A stretch of 64,000 nt of DNA from Dyella sedimenti (GCF_022760995.1 NZ_JAKWJO010000006.1:246040-310039); one strand, 5' to 3'. Positions 45,631 to 57,827 are shown, numbered from the stretch's first letter. The notes: generated by a model from the sequence alone, not told the origin. Numbers and translations: made by a program.

Positions 45631-46170
45631 TCAGTCCTTCTGTTCGGTAGCGTAGCGGGTCACGCCGGCCTGGATCTCGGCCTTGGCCTCCTCGGCGCCG
45701 ACCCAGCCCTCGACCTTCACCCACTTGCCCTTCTCCAGGTCCTTGTAGTGCTCGAAGAAGTGGCCGATGCGCTCCAGCCAGTGGCCGGACACCTGCTGGA
45801 TGTCCGTGATGTGGGCGTAGCCGGCGAACACCTTGCCGATCGGCACCACCACCAGCTTCTCGTCGCTGCCGGCCTCGTCGGTCATCTTCAGCATGCCGAC
45901 CGGCACGCAGCGGATCACCGCGCCCGGCACCAGCGACAGCGGCAGGATCACCAGCGCGTCCAGCGGATCGCCATCGCCGCCCAGGGTGCCCGGCACGTAG
46001 CCGTAGTTGCAGGGATAGCGCATCGGCGTGGACAGGATGCGGTCCACGAAGATGGCGCCGCTTTCCTTCTCCACCTCGTACTTGACGGGTTCGGAGTCCT
46101 TGGGGATCTCGATGACGACGTTGATTTCGTCCGGAACCTTGCGGCCGGCGGAGACGAGGTGAAGACCCAT
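45631..46170 (-). CDS. ppa: Inorganic pyrophosphatase (family I)
   Basis: A soluble cytoplasmic enzyme that hydrolyses PPi. It has 179 residues, the usual length. It shows MGLHLVSAGRKVPDEINVVI, the signature GDGDPLDALVI with its three metal-binding Asp residues, YPCNYGYVPGT and HFFEHYKDLEKGKWV. The start was set at MGLHLVS with AAGGA upstream. It shares the neighbourhood with a membrane PPase and PPi-dependent PFK. Confidence 0.98.
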   Translation of the reverse strand: MGLHLVSAGRKVPDEINVVIEIPKDSEPVKYEVEKESGAIFVDRILSTPMRYPCNYGYVPGTLGGDGDPLDALVILPLSLVPGAVIRCVPVGMLKMTDEAGSDEKLVVVPIGKVFAGYAHITDIQQVSGHWLERIGHFFEHYKDLEKGKWVKVEGWVGAEEAKAEIQAGVTRYATEQKD

Positions 46171-46284
46171 GGGTGGTGTCCTTGGCGTGGTCGGAAACAA
46201 AGACCCGGAAGGATACGGCAAAAGGCTGGCGCGCCGCAGCACCATGCGGTTTCGCGCCGGACTATGTTCAGGCTGCGGTGCCGC

Positions 46285-47121
46285 TCAGGCTTGGTAGGGA
46301 CGTTCGCGCAACCATTTGGTGGCGATCCATTTTTCGCCCTTGATGACGGGCAGGCCGGCATGCAGCGAGGCCTCGTCGCCCGTCTCATAGGCGAAATAGA
46401 CGGCCGAACCGCGCAACGCGGTGACAGTGAAGCCCAGCCGGGGAAAGCCGGTGCCGCCGCCTTCCTCGGGCGTGTTGAGGTACATCACCACGCTGGCGAT
46501 GCGCTGGCCGCCGCGCGCAGTGACGGCGGCGAAGCCCGGCTGGGTGGGGTCGAACCAGTCGAAATGGGGCTCGTATTCCTGGCCCGGCAGGTAGTGCAGG
46601 ATCTGCAGGCCCTCACCGTGGCTGACCGGCATGGCCAGCAGCTCGGCGATGCGCTGCTCGATGCGCGTCACCAGCGGCGTCTCGCCGATGCGGAAGAACA
46701 TGCCCTGGCTGGTGCGCCGCTCGTCGGTCTGGTGGCGTCCCTCCACGTCGACCGTCTGCGAGCGCTGCAGGCGCGGCTTCGCCTCGGCGATCAGCGCATC
46801 GCATTCCGCTGCGGTGAGCATGTTCTCGAGCACACGCACCACCGGTGTGTCGGTGCTGGCCACGACACGTACCACGTGGCCATCCACCCGCTGTTGCGGA
46901 GGCTCGGGATGGCGCGCGCGGCGTCCGGCGAAACCCGGCTTGCCGGCGGCCATCACCGTGGCCAGCGGCAGGTTGAGCACGCGAGCCACCATCTGGCGGC
47001 TTTGCTCGCCGCCGTAGCCGGCGTCCTTCATCAGCTTGAGCAGGTCGCCGAGGCTATGGCCGGAACGGGCGGTGGCGAGGATCCACTCGCGAAGCTCGGG
47101 GCGAATCGTATGGTTGTTCAT
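46285..47121 (-). CDS. 2OG-Fe(II) oxygenase, prolyl 4-hydroxylase type
   Basis: A 278-residue protein. The C-terminal P4Hc domain shows the iron ligands His and Asp in YEPHFDWFDP, the distal His in SLHAGLPVIKGEKW with the 2-oxoglutarate-binding Lys, and GGGTGFPRLGFTVTALRGSA. The N-terminal 60 residues (RPELREWILATARSGHS) are an extra helical part. Bacterial members hydroxylate prolines in proteins such as EF-Tu or make small-molecule changes; the target here is unknown. There is 114 bases to ppa, same strand. Confidence 0.92.
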   Translation of the reverse strand: MNNHTIRPELREWILATARSGHSLGDLLKLMKDAGYGGEQSRQMVARVLNLPLATVMAAGKPGFAGRRARHPEPPQQRVDGHVVRVVASTDTPVVRVLENMLTAAECDALIAEAKPRLQRSQTVDVEGRHQTDERRTSQGMFFRIGETPLVTRIEQRIAELLAMPVSHGEGLQILHYLPGQEYEPHFDWFDPTQPGFAAVTARGGQRIASVVMYLNTPEEGGGTGFPRLGFTVTALRGSAVYFAYETGDEASLHAGLPVIKGEKWIATKWLRERPYQA

Positions 47122-47133
47122 CGAAGCTAGGGA

Positions 47134-47159
47134 GGTGCGCCGGCAGGGACCGGCGCACC
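47134..47159. terminator. Hairpin after the prolyl oligopeptidase gene
   Basis: GGTGCGCCGG pairs with CCGGCGCACC around six bases, 21 bases beyond the oligopeptidase stop on the minus strand. It lacks a U-run, so termination is probable rather than certain. Confidence 0.5.
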
Positions 47160-47179
47160 ATGTTACGCACCCGGCGGGC

Positions 47180-49288
47180 CTACTTCACGTGGTCCCACAG
47201 GTAGGTATAGCCCAGCGCGCTCATGAAGGCCGCCTGCTTGTTGTCGGCCGCTGCGCCATGCCCGCCTTCGATGTTCTCGTAGAAGCTGGCGTCGTAGCCC
47301 AGCGCCTGCAGCTTGGCGGCCATCTTGCGTGCATGCACCGGCCCCACGCGATCGTCGCGGGTGGAGGTGGTGAACAGCACGGGCGGGTACTTCTGGCCGG
47401 CCTTGGCGTTGGTGTAGGGCGAGAAGGTCTTGATCCAGGCCCATTCCTGCGGTTTGTCCGGGTCGCCGTATTCGGCGATCCACGAGGCGCCGGCGGAGAG
47501 GTGCGTGTAGCGCTGCATGTCCAGCAGGGCCACCTGGCTCACGATGGCGCCGTACAGCTGCGGATACAGCGTGAGCATGTTGCCCATCAGCAGGCCGCCG
47601 TTGCTGCCACCCATCGCGCCCAGGTGCGCTGGCGAGGTGATCTTGCGCGCGAACAGGTCCTGCGATACCGCGGCGAAGTCCTCGTAGGCGCGCAGGCGGT
47701 TGGCCTTGAGCGCGGCCTGGTGCCAGCGTGGGCCGTATTCGCCGCCGCCGCGGATGTTGGCGATCACGTACACGCCGCCCTTTTCCAGCCAGGCGCGGCC
47801 CACGCTGCCGCTGTAGCTGGGCTGCAGCGAGATCTCGAAGCCGCCGTAGCCGTACTGCAGGGTGGGGTTGTTGCCGTCGGCCTTGAGGCCCTTCGGGGCG
47901 ATCTCGAAGTAGGGCACGCGCGTACCGTCCTTGGAGGTGGCGAAGTGCTGGCTCACCTCGTACCTGGAGGCATCGAAGAAGCTCGGGCTGTGCTTGACCG
48001 GCTGCGCCTCGCTTTGGCCCAGCGTGCCGTAGTAGAGCGTGGTGGGCTGCAGGAAGCCGGTGACGGTGAGGAAGTAGTCGTCGCTCGCGTCATCGTCCAC
48101 GCCGGCGGCGGCAATGGTGGAGAGCTGGGGCGCGCCGCCCAGGCTTTCGCGCTTCCACTCGCCGGGGCCGGGCGTCAGCACTTCCAGCCGGTTCACCACG
48201 TTGTCCATCACGTTGAGGATCAACTGGTGGCGCGTCCATGAATAGCCGTCCAGGGCGGTGGTGTCGGTGGGCTCGAACAGCACGGTGAGATCGCGCTTGC
48301 CGGCCATGTAGTCGTCGAACTTCGCCGCGAGCAGCGAGCCGGACTTGTAGGTGCGGCCGCCCACCGTCCAGTCGCTGCGCGGCTCGACCAGCAGCCATTC
48401 ACGGTGCACTTCGCTGTTGGCGTCGTTGGGCACGTCGATGCGGGTGAGCTTGCCGTCCTTGCCGCGCACGTAGCTTTCGCTGTCATAGAAGGCGATCTGC
48501 CGCGTGACGAAGTCACGCTCGAAGCCCGGCGTGTTGTCGCGGAAGGCGGTGACCGTCATGTCGGTCGGCTTGACCTCGTACACGGTGCTGGCGCTGGCCA
48601 GCGGTGTGCCGCGCTTCCATTCCTTCACGATGCGCGGATAGCTCGAGGTGGTCATCGAGCCGGGGCCGAAATCGGTGGCGACGTAGAGATGGTCCTTATC
48701 CTTCCACGCCACGTTGCTCTTGGCCTCGGGCAGCGTGAAGCCGTCCTTCACGAACTGCTTGCCCGGCAGGTCGAACTCGCGCACCACGTCCGCGTCGGCG
48801 CCGCCGCGCGAGAGCATCACCAGGCAGCGTCGATAGTCGGGCTTCAGGCACTGGGCGCCGTGCCATACCCAGTTTTCGTTTTCCGCCTTGGCCAGCGCGT
48901 CCAGGTCGATCACCGTTTCCCAGTGGGGATTGTCCTTGCGGTATTCGGCCAGCGAAGTGCGCCGCCACAGGCCGCGCGGATGGTCTTTGTCGCGCCAGAA
49001 GTTGTAGAAGGCGTCGCCGATCTTGCTGACCATCGGGATGCGGTCGTGCGAGTCGAGCACTTCCAGCAGGCGCGCATCGAGCTGCTTGAACTCGTCGCTG
49101 TCGGCGTACTTGGCCACGGTGCCGGCGTTCTGCTGCTTGACCCAGTCAAGCTGCTTGGCGCCGTCGATGTTCTCCAGCCACAGGTTGGGGTCCTGGGCGG
49201 TGGGGGCGATGGTATCGGCTGCGTGTGTCATGCCGCTTAGTGTGAGGCCCAGCGCCAGCGTCAGCCAGAGTCGAGTCCGGATGGCCAT
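47180..49288 (-). CDS. Prolyl oligopeptidase family serine peptidase (S9A), exported
   Basis: A 702-residue protein with a signal peptide ending THAAD. A beta-propeller (DPNLWLENIDGAKQLDWVK onward) is followed by the hydrolase domain. The catalytic Ser lies in GAMGGSNGGLL, the Asp in TSTRDDRVGP and the His in IEGGHGAAADN. It should cleave short peptides after proline in the periplasm. The start with AAGGAAA upstream gives the signal peptide. It is close in pattern to Xanthomonad prolyl oligopeptidases. Confidence 0.95.
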   Translation of the reverse strand: MAIRTRLWLTLALGLTLSGMTHAADTIAPTAQDPNLWLENIDGAKQLDWVKQQNAGTVAKYADSDEFKQLDARLLEVLDSHDRIPMVSKIGDAFYNFWRDKDHPRGLWRRTSLAEYRKDNPHWETVIDLDALAKAENENWVWHGAQCLKPDYRRCLVMLSRGGADADVVREFDLPGKQFVKDGFTLPEAKSNVAWKDKDHLYVATDFGPGSMTTSSYPRIVKEWKRGTPLASASTVYEVKPTDMTVTAFRDNTPGFERDFVTRQIAFYDSESYVRGKDGKLTRIDVPNDANSEVHREWLLVEPRSDWTVGGRTYKSGSLLAAKFDDYMAGKRDLTVLFEPTDTTALDGYSWTRHQLILNVMDNVVNRLEVLTPGPGEWKRESLGGAPQLSTIAAAGVDDDASDDYFLTVTGFLQPTTLYYGTLGQSEAQPVKHSPSFFDASRYEVSQHFATSKDGTRVPYFEIAPKGLKADGNNPTLQYGYGGFEISLQPSYSGSVGRAWLEKGGVYVIANIRGGGEYGPRWHQAALKANRLRAYEDFAAVSQDLFARKITSPAHLGAMGGSNGGLLMGNMLTLYPQLYGAIVSQVALLDMQRYTHLSAGASWIAEYGDPDKPQEWAWIKTFSPYTNAKAGQKYPPVLFTTSTRDDRVGPVHARKMAAKLQALGYDASFYENIEGGHGAAADNKQAAFMSALGYTYLWDHVK

Positions 49289-49369
49289 GCGGTTTCCTTG
49301 TGATGGTGTGAAGGCGCAGTGTGCGGCGCGACAAGGGCGCATGCGTGTGACTAAAGTCAGGGGCCGGCC

Positions 49370-49393
49370 GCCCTCTCCCGGCGGGGAGAGGGC
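49370..49393. other. Perfect hairpin downstream of hppA
   Basis: GCCCTCTCCC pairs with GGGAGAGGGC around a 4-base loop, in the gap between hppA and the oligopeptidase gene. It may terminate hppA transcription, but no U-run follows. Confidence 0.5.
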
Positions 49394-49410
49394 GCCAGCG
49401 TGCCGCGCGG

Positions 49411-51459
<2,049 letters not shown>

Positions 51460-51622
51460 CGGAGCCTCCCCATGAGTGGTGACCACATCGCCGGGACCCG
51501 CCAACGGAACCCCGACACGGCGGCCGCCCTTGCGGGCGGTCAGGGCCGAGTATAGGCAGAGCCAGGCGACAGGCGTGTTGTGCGACGCAACGCGCCGCGG
51601 CATCGGGCCGCAAAAGGGGGGG

Positions 51623-52888
51623 CTAGCGAGAGAACGGTTCCAGTCGGCGCGCCACGGCGGCATTCTTCAGCGTTACGTAGCGCGGTAGCCCATCCTTGCC
51701 ATAGGGCAGCGGCGCCTCGCCCTGGATCAGCGGCGCCAGATAGCGCCGCGCCGCGGCGGTGATGCCGAAGCCGTCGCGGGTGAGGAAGCCGGCGGGCATC
51801 TTCTTCTCGCGGTTGGCGATGCGCGAGAGCGGCGCCGGCTCGACCTTCCAGCGATAAGGCGAGTCGCTGGTGCGCACGATCACTGGCATCACCGCGTTCA
51901 TGCCGGCCAGCGCGTAGTCCACGGCGGCCTTGCCTACCGCATAGGCCTGGTCGGCGTCGGTCTTGGAGGCCAGGTGGCGGGCCGAGCGCTGCAGGTAGTC
52001 GGGCAGGGCCCAGTGGTATTTGTAGCCGAGCTTCTCCTTCACCAGCGTGGCCAGCACCGGCGCCACGCCGCCCAGCTGGCTATGGCCGAAGGCGTCGCGC
52101 GTGCCCGCCTCGGCGAGGAATTGGCCCTCGGCGTTGCGGATGCCCTCGGAGGCTACGACCGTGCACCAGCCCACGCGCTCCACCGTGGCCTTCACCTTGG
52201 CCAGGAACGCCGCCTCATCGAACACGCGCTCGGGGAACAGGATGAGGTGAGGCGGCGCATCCGCGCCTTCGCCGGCGAGGCCGGACGCCGCGGCGATCCA
52301 GCCGGCGTGGCGGCCCATTACTTCCAGGATGAACACCTTGGTCGAAGTGTCGGCCATCGAGGCCACGTCCAGGCTCGCTTCCAGCACCGAGACGGCGGTG
52401 TACTTGGCCACCGAGCCGAAGCCCGGGCAGCAGTCGGTGACCGCCAGGTCGTTGTCCACCGTCTTGGGCACGCCGATGCAGCGGACGTCGTAGCCCATGG
52501 CCTTGCCGAGCCGGGAAATCTTCAGGGCGGTGTCGGCCGAGTCGTTGCCGCCGTTGTAGAGAAACCAGCGGATGTCGTGCGCGCGGAACACCTCGATCAG
52601 CCGCTCGTATTCCGCGCGGTTGTCGTCCAGCGACTTGAGCTTGTAGCGGCAGGAGCCGAAGGCGCCGCCCGGCGTGTGACGCAGCGCGGCGATGGCGGCC
52701 TTCGATTCCCTGGTGGTGTCGATCAGCTCCTCGCGCAGCGCGCCGAGGATGCCGTTGCGCGCGGCGTAGACCGGCACGCCCTGGGCGCGCGCCGCCTCGA
52801 TCACGCCGGCGGCGGTGGCGTTGATGACGGCGGTGACGCCGCCGGATTGCGCGTACAGCAGGCGGCCTTGGGGCTTGGTGGGTTTCAT
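51623..52888 (-). CDS. pfp: PPi-dependent 6-phosphofructokinase
   Basis: Reversibly phosphorylates fructose 6-phosphate with PPi instead of ATP. It has 421 residues. It shows [37 protein letters not shown], the catalytic [20 protein letters not shown] and [18 protein letters not shown]. The GGND form with an acidic residue in place of the ATP-binding Gly marks PPi use. Xanthomonas campestris has a characterised PPi-PFK of this kind. The start is four bases from the stop of the VOC gene, implying an operon, and hppA follows. Confidence 0.94.
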   Translation of the reverse strand: MKPTKPQGRLLYAQSGGVTAVINATAAGVIEAARAQGVPVYAARNGILGALREELIDTTRESKAAIAALRHTPGGAFGSCRYKLKSLDDNRAEYERLIEVFRAHDIRWFLYNGGNDSADTALKISRLGKAMGYDVRCIGVPKTVDNDLAVTDCCPGFGSVAKYTAVSVLEASLDVASMADTSTKVFILEVMGRHAGWIAAASGLAGEGADAPPHLILFPERVFDEAAFLAKVKATVERVGWCTVVASEGIRNAEGQFLAEAGTRDAFGHSQLGGVAPVLATLVKEKLGYKYHWALPDYLQRSARHLASKTDADQAYAVGKAAVDYALAGMNAVMPVIVRTSDSPYRWKVEPAPLSRIANREKKMPAGFLTRDGFGITAAARRYLAPLIQGEAPLPYGKDGLPRYVTLKNAAVARRLEPFSR

Positions 52889-52892
52889 GGTC

Positions 52893-53321
52893 TCAGTCCG
52901 GCAGGGCAAGGTTGCCTTGCTCATCAAACACGAAGTACGGGTTGAATGCGAATTCCCACAAATGGCCATCCGGATCGGCGACGTAGCCGGAATAGCCGCC
53001 CCAGAACACTTCCTGTGGCGGCTTCATCGCGTGGGCGCCGGCGGCGACGGCGGTGGCGAACCAGGCATCCACTTCTTCCCTGGAGTGGGCGTTGCGCGCC
53101 AGCGTGACGGCCGCGAAACCGGTGGGCAGGTCCTCGGCCAGCGCATCCTCGGCCAGGGCCGCGCGCCCGTACAGTGCCAGCACGCCGCCGGCGCCCTTGA
53201 GAAAGACGATGGCTTCGTTGCTGGTCGAGGAAGCCCGCCAGCCCAGCGCTTCGTAGAAACGCCGGGCCCGTGGCAGGTCGCCGACGCCGAGAGTGACGAT
53301 ATGGATCCGGGGAGTCGTCAT
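52893..53321 (-). CDS. VOC-family (glyoxalase-like) protein
   Basis: A 142-residue vicinal-oxygen-chelate fold protein. It shows IHIVTLGVGDLPRARRFYEA at the start and GYVADPDGHLWEFAFNP at the end, with the VOC pairing of two beta-alpha-beta modules. It does not have the full ligand set of GloA, so a lyase, dioxygenase or binding role is open. It is first gene of a likely VOC-pfp(-hppA) operon. Confidence 0.87.
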   Translation of the reverse strand: MTTPRIHIVTLGVGDLPRARRFYEALGWRASSTSNEAIVFLKGAGGVLALYGRAALAEDALAEDLPTGFAAVTLARNAHSREEVDAWFATAVAAGAHAMKPPQEVFWGGYSGYVADPDGHLWEFAFNPYFVFDEQGNLALPD

Positions 53322-53552
53322 GACCGATGCCTGCTTCCATCCCAAGGAGGGGTGGAGCTTAAACCGGCCCGGCGGCTGGCCGCCTGTGACAAAAGGGCGT
53401 CATCTCCAACTCCTTTGGCAACAAGGACTTGGCGCCGCATGGCTGGCGATGTCGTTTGACGGCACCGGCCGCAGAAGCTAAGTTGGGCGCCACTTTTCCT
53501 GCATCCCATGGGTGCCGCGGCATGCGGTGGCCCGGGAATACCTTGGAGCACT

Positions 53553-54137
53553 ATGCGACTCGTCCTACTCGGTCCGCCCGGTTCGGGCAAAGGCACCCAG
53601 GCCGCACGCCTGAAGGTGGAACTCGGCGTACCGCACATCTCGACCGGCGACATGCTGCGCGCGGCGGTGGCGGCGGGCACGCCCACGGGCCTGAAGGCAA
53701 AGGCGGTGATGGACGCGGGCAAGCTCGTTTCCGACGACATCCTGCTGGCCATGCTGGAAGAGCGCCTCGCGCAGGATGACGTGAAGAACGGTTTCATCCT
53801 CGACGGCTACCCGCGCAACCTGGCCCAGGCCGACGCGCTGGACCACCTGCTGGCCAAGATCGGCCAGCCGCTGGACGCCGTGGTGAAGCTGGACGTGCCC
53901 AACGAGGCGATCATCGCCCGCTGCGAGATCCGCTTCGCCGCCGAGCACCGCAAGGACGACGACCCGGCCGTGGTGCGCGACCGCCTGAAGGTGTATGCCG
54001 AGCAGACCGCGCCGGTCGCCGATTTCTTCGCCCGCCGCGGCAAGCTGCAGGTGGTGGACGGCGTGGGTGGGCTGGACGAGGTCACCGCCCGCATCAAGCG
54101 CGCGCTGGCCGACGAATCGGCCGCCGCCAACGGCTGA
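53553..54137 (+). CDS. adk: Adenylate kinase, short form
   Basis: Balances AMP, ADP and ATP. It has 194 residues. It shows the P-loop LLGPPGSGKGTQAARL, STGDMLRAAVAAGTPTG, FILDGYPRN and RCEIRFAAEHRKDDDP. The LID is the short type (about 10 residues, no Cys zinc site), unlike the 214-residue enterobacterial enzyme. Short Adk is typical of Xanthomonads. GGAG precedes the ATG. Mpl follows after 85 bases. Confidence 0.97.
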   Translation: MRLVLLGPPGSGKGTQAARLKVELGVPHISTGDMLRAAVAAGTPTGLKAKAVMDAGKLVSDDILLAMLEERLAQDDVKNGFILDGYPRNLAQADALDHLLAKIGQPLDAVVKLDVPNEAIIARCEIRFAAEHRKDDDPAVVRDRLKVYAEQTAPVADFFARRGKLQVVDGVGGLDEVTARIKRALADESAAANG

Positions 54138-54222
54138 CTTCACCGGGCCGCCGCGAGGCGGCCCGCTGCTTTCCACGGGCGGACCCATGCGTTGCGCCCG
54201 GGTTCCATCGGACGGGTTATCC

Positions 54223-55578
54223 ATGCGCCTGCATATCCTCGGCATCTGCGGCACCTTCATGGGCGGCGTCGCCGCGCTGGCGCGTGAGCTTGGGCTCACC
54301 GTCGAAGGCTCCGACGTCAACGTCTACCCGCCCATGAGCACCCAGCTGGCATCGCTCGGCATCCGGCTGATGGATGGCTATAAGGCCGAATACCTCCAGC
54401 CCGCGCCGGACCTGGTGGTGGTCGGCAATGCGATGACGCGCGGCAACCCCGCGGTGGAATACATGCTCGATGAGCAGCTGCGCTACGTCTCCGGTCCGCA
54501 ATGGCTGGGCGAGACGGTGCTGCCGGGGCGCGAGGTGCTGGCGGTGGCCGGCACGCACGGCAAGACCACCACCACCAGCCTGCTGGCGCACCTGCTGGAA
54601 AGCGCGGGTATGGCGCCGGGTTTCCTGATCGGCGGCGTGCCGGGCAATTTCGAGGTATCCGCGCGCAAGGGCGACGGCAAGCCGTTCGTCATCGAGGCGG
54701 ACGAATACGACAGCGCGTTCTTCGACAAGCGCTCGAAGTTCGTGCACTACCGCCCGCGCATCGCCATCCTCAACAATCTCGAATACGACCACGCGGACAT
54801 CTTCCCCGACGTGGCGGCGATCCAGCGCCAGTTCCATCACCTGGTGCGCACCGTGCCCGGCAACGGGCGGCTGATCGTCAACGCGCACGACCATCACCTG
54901 GCCGAGGTGCTGGCCATGGGGTGCTGGACGCCGGTGGAAACCTTCGGCATCGGGCAGGGCGACTGGCAGGCGGAACTGCTGGCCGCCGATGGCTCCGCGT
55001 TCCAGGTACGCCACAAGGGCGAGCTGCTTGGCGAGATCCATTGGCCGCTGCTGGGCAACCACAGCGTGATGAACGCGCTGGCGGCGCTGGCCGCCGCCAC
55101 GGCGGCAGGCGCCGATCCGCGCGCGCTGCTGCCGGCCTTCGCCGGCTTCCAGAGCGTCAAGCGGCGCATGGAAGTGGTGGGCGAGGTGGACGGCGTGCGC
55201 GTCTACGACGATTTCGCGCACCATCCCACCGCCATCGCCACCACGCTGGCGGGGCTGCGGGCCAAAGTGGGCCAGGCGCGCATCGTAGTGGCGCTGGAGC
55301 CACGCTCGAACTCCATGCGCCTGGGCGCGCACGCCGAGGCGCTGGCGCCGTCGCTGGCCGATGCCGACGCCGTGGTATTCCTGCATCGGCCCGAACTGCC
55401 CTGGGACGCCAGCCGGGTGACCGGCGCGCTGCATGGCCGCGGCAGCACCGCGCCGACGGTGGATGCGCTGATCGCGGCGCTGCGCCGGGATGTCCGTCCG
55501 GGCGACCACGTGGTGTTCATGTCCAACGGCGGCTTCGAGGGCGCGCCCAGGCGCTTCGCGGAGGCGCTGCGCGGCTAG
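54223..55578 (+). CDS. mpl: UDP-N-acetylmuramate:L-alanyl-gamma-D-glutamyl-meso-DAP ligase
   Basis: Recycles murein tripeptide onto UDP-MurNAc. It has 451 residues of the Mur ligase fold. It shows HILGICGTFMGGVAALAREL, the ATP loop VAGTHGKTTTTSLLAHLL, IEADEYDSAFFDKRSKF, NNLEYDHADIFPD and FAHHPTAI. The start MRLHILGICG is the family form. The LON-domain gene follows after 32 bases. Confidence 0.97.
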   Translation: MRLHILGICGTFMGGVAALARELGLTVEGSDVNVYPPMSTQLASLGIRLMDGYKAEYLQPAPDLVVVGNAMTRGNPAVEYMLDEQLRYVSGPQWLGETVLPGREVLAVAGTHGKTTTTSLLAHLLESAGMAPGFLIGGVPGNFEVSARKGDGKPFVIEADEYDSAFFDKRSKFVHYRPRIAILNNLEYDHADIFPDVAAIQRQFHHLVRTVPGNGRLIVNAHDHHLAEVLAMGCWTPVETFGIGQGDWQAELLAADGSAFQVRHKGELLGEIHWPLLGNHSVMNALAALAAATAAGADPRALLPAFAGFQSVKRRMEVVGEVDGVRVYDDFAHHPTAIATTLAGLRAKVGQARIVVALEPRSNSMRLGAHAEALAPSLADADAVVFLHRPELPWDASRVTGALHGRGSTAPTVDALIAALRRDVRPGDHVVFMSNGGFEGAPRRFAEALRG

Positions 55579-55610
55579 CGCGACAGCCGAACGCGCTAGA
55601 CTTGCCGTTC

Positions 55611-56213
55611 ATGGCGGCCAAGACGCACCTCACCGAGCTTCCGCTGTTCCCGCTGGGTACCGTGCTGTATCCCGGCGGGCAGCTGTCCCTGCGCATCTTC
55701 GAGCCGCGCTACCTCGACATGGTGCGCGAATGCGCGCGCACCGGCGGCCCGTTCGGGGTCAGCCTGATCCTGGCAGGCCACGAGGCCGGCGCGCCGGCGG
55801 TCCCGGCGGCGGTGGGTACGCTGGCGCGCATCATCGATTTCCACAACCGCGAGGATGGGCTGCTCGGCATCCTGGCCGAGGGCGGCGAGCGTTTTCGCGT
55901 CACGCGCACCCGCGTGCGCTCCGATGGCCTGGTGCGCGGCGATATCGAGCTGTGGCTCGCCGAACCCGCGCTGGAAGTGCCGGTGGAGTTCGCCCTGCTG
56001 CCGTCGATCCTGGAACGCCTCGTCGAGACGATCGGGCCGCAATGGCGCGATGCGCCCAAGCAGCGCTACGACGACGCCACGTGGGTCGGCTACCGGCTGG
56101 CCGAGCTGCTGCCGCTGCAGAACGACGAGCGCCAGCGCATGCTCGAACTCACCGACCCGGTCCGTCGCCTGGCCGAGTTGCGGGACATCCTGCCGCGTTT
56201 CCAGCGGGGGTAA
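55611..56213 (+). CDS. LON substrate-binding-domain protein
   Basis: A 200-residue stand-alone LON N-terminal (LAN) domain without ATPase or protease parts. It shows ELPLFPLGTVLYPGGQLSLR, IFEPRYLDMVRECA, FGVSLIL and GLLGILAEGGERFRV. Such proteins are widespread and of unknown function, perhaps adapters. It is likely co-transcribed with mpl. Confidence 0.92.
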   Translation: MAAKTHLTELPLFPLGTVLYPGGQLSLRIFEPRYLDMVRECARTGGPFGVSLILAGHEAGAPAVPAAVGTLARIIDFHNREDGLLGILAEGGERFRVTRTRVRSDGLVRGDIELWLAEPALEVPVEFALLPSILERLVETIGPQWRDAPKQRYDDATWVGYRLAELLPLQNDERQRMLELTDPVRRLAELRDILPRFQRG

Positions 56214-56224
56214 GGCTCCATTCC

Positions 56225-56301
56225 TGTAGGAGCGCACCCAGTGCGCGATCGCGGCGCGGTGGCGTTCCGCAGGCTTTTCGCGCACTGGGTGCGCTCCTAC
56301 A
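56225..56301. repeat. REP doublet between the LON-domain and SDR genes
   Basis: Units at 56225-56249 and inverted at 56279-56301, with the head GTAG and the stem GCGCAC-CCA-GTGCGC. The loop base differs from other copies (CCA for CCT), and again both arms agree with each other. Confidence 0.87.
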
Positions 56302-56329
56302 CTGATCCTTTTGATCGAGGTGCGCATCC

Positions 56330-57148
56330 ATGAGCAGCCTGGCCGGCAAGACCCTCTTCATTACCGGCGCCTCGCGCGGCATTGGCCTGGCCATCGCGCT
56401 GCGCGCCGCGCGCGACGGCGCCAACATCACCATCGCCGCCAAGAGCAGCGTGCCCAACCCCAGGCTGCCCGGCACCATCCACAGCGCGGCGGCGCAGGTC
56501 GAGGCCGCCGGCGGCAAGGCGTTGCCGGTCAAGTGCGACATCCGCGAGGAAGCAGAGGTGAAGGCCGCCGTGACCGCCACCGTGGAGGCTTTCGGCGGCA
56601 TCGACATCCTGGTCAACAACGCCAGCGCGATCTGGCTGGCCGGCGCGCTGGATACGCCGATGAAGCGCTTCGACCTGATGCAGCAGGTGAACGCGCGCGG
56701 CAGCTTCCTGTGCGCGCAGGCCTGCCTGCCGTACCTGCTGAAGGCCGCCAATCCGCATATCCTCACGCTGGCGCCGCCGCCCTCGCTCGATCCCAAGTGG
56801 TGGGCGCCGCACACCGGCTACACGCTGGCCAAGATGGGCATGAGCTTCGTCACGCTGGGCCTGGCTGGTGAATTCGGTCCCCAGGGCGTGGCGGTGAATG
56901 CGTTGTGGCCGCGCTCCATCATCGCCACCGATGCGCTCAACATGATTCCCGGCGTGGCGGTGGAACGATGCCGCCAGCCATCCATCGTGGCCGACGCGGC
57001 GCATGCGGTGCTCACCCGTTCCGCGAAGGGCTTCGCCGGCCGCTTCCTGCTCGACGAGGACGTGCTGCGCGACGCCGGTGTCACCGATTTCTCGCCCTAT
57101 GCGGTGGATCCTTCCCGGCCGCTGCTGCCCGACCTGTTCCTGGATTGA
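56330..57148 (+). CDS. Short-chain dehydrogenase/reductase (HSDL2-like)
   Basis: A 272-residue NAD(P)-dependent oxidoreductase. It shows the cofactor loop [29 protein letters not shown], the catalytic Tyr and Lys in YTLAK and a C-terminal half resembling HSDL2-like enzymes ([13 protein letters not shown]). The active Ser site sits in [13 protein letters not shown], typical of that subgroup. The substrate is unknown. The glyoxalase gene follows after 97 bases. Confidence 0.92.
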   Translation: MSSLAGKTLFITGASRGIGLAIALRAARDGANITIAAKSSVPNPRLPGTIHSAAAQVEAAGGKALPVKCDIREEAEVKAAVTATVEAFGGIDILVNNASAIWLAGALDTPMKRFDLMQQVNARGSFLCAQACLPYLLKAANPHILTLAPPPSLDPKWWAPHTGYTLAKMGMSFVTLGLAGEFGPQGVAVNALWPRSIIATDALNMIPGVAVERCRQPSIVADAAHAVLTRSAKGFAGRFLLDEDVLRDAGVTDFSPYAVDPSRPLLPDLFLD

Positions 57149-57245
57149 CCGGCGTGGCGCGCCAAGGCCGCGCGAGGAACTGGATTGCCTAGCCCAGCGC
57201 ATCCGCTCTTTTCTTTCCCTCACGGCGCCATCGCCACGGAGCTCC

Positions 57246-57665
57246 ATGAAATACCTGCACACCATGATCCGCGTCCGCGACATCGACGCTAGCCTGCGTT
57301 TCTTCTGCGACGGTTTGGGCCTGAAGGAAAACCGCCGCATGGAGAACGCGGCCGGCAAGTTCACCCTGATCTTCCTCGCCGCGCCGGAGACGCCGGAGGC
57401 GGAGATCGAGCTGACCTACAACTGGGACTCCACCGAGGACTACGGCAGCGCCCGCAACTTCGGCCACCTGGCTTTCGAGGTCGAGGACATCTACGCCGCC
57501 TGCGCCCACCTGCAAGCCATGGGCTACACCATCAACCGGCCGCCACGCGATGGTCACATGGCCTTTGTACGCTCGCCCGACCTGATCTCCATCGAGCTGC
57601 TGCAGAAAGGGCATCTTCCGCCACGGGAGCCCTGGGCCTCCATGCCCAATACCGGAGTATGGTGA
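57246..57665 (+). CDS. gloA: Glyoxalase I (lactoylglutathione lyase)-like protein
   Basis: A 139-residue VOC protein with the four metal ligands of GloA: His5 (KYLHTMIRV), a Glu in [10 protein letters not shown], a His in FGHLAFEV and a Glu in LISIELLQ. The pattern fits E. coli GloA, which is shorter at the C-terminus. It should isomerise the methylglyoxal-glutathione hemithioacetal. The SDR gene upstream may be co-transcribed. Confidence 0.88.
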   Translation: MKYLHTMIRVRDIDASLRFFCDGLGLKENRRMENAAGKFTLIFLAAPETPEAEIELTYNWDSTEDYGSARNFGHLAFEVEDIYAACAHLQAMGYTINRPPRDGHMAFVRSPDLISIELLQKGHLPPREPWASMPNTGVW

Positions 57666-57811
57666 TGCCGCGCGGGCTGGCCGCGGGTAGCGGCCGGTCC
57701 GCCGGGATGCCTACTAGGCCATTGGTGTTAGCCGGCGCCGCCGCCCCCGGCTTCCGTTCGACGGACCTGCCCCTTTTGTCGGGTGACGGTCATCGACGGA
57801 GTTGTATATTG

Positions 57812-57827
57812 TGTGATGCATATCACA
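57812..57827. promoter_or_regulatory. CRP/Clp-type binding site
   Basis: TGTGA-TGCATA-TCACA matches the CRP consensus core TGTGA-N6-TCACA exactly, with T-rich flank TTT. It lies 119 bases before the sigma-54 activator. In Xanthomonads the CRP homologue Clp binds such sites, and its DNA binding is relieved by cyclic di-GMP. Confidence 0.8.
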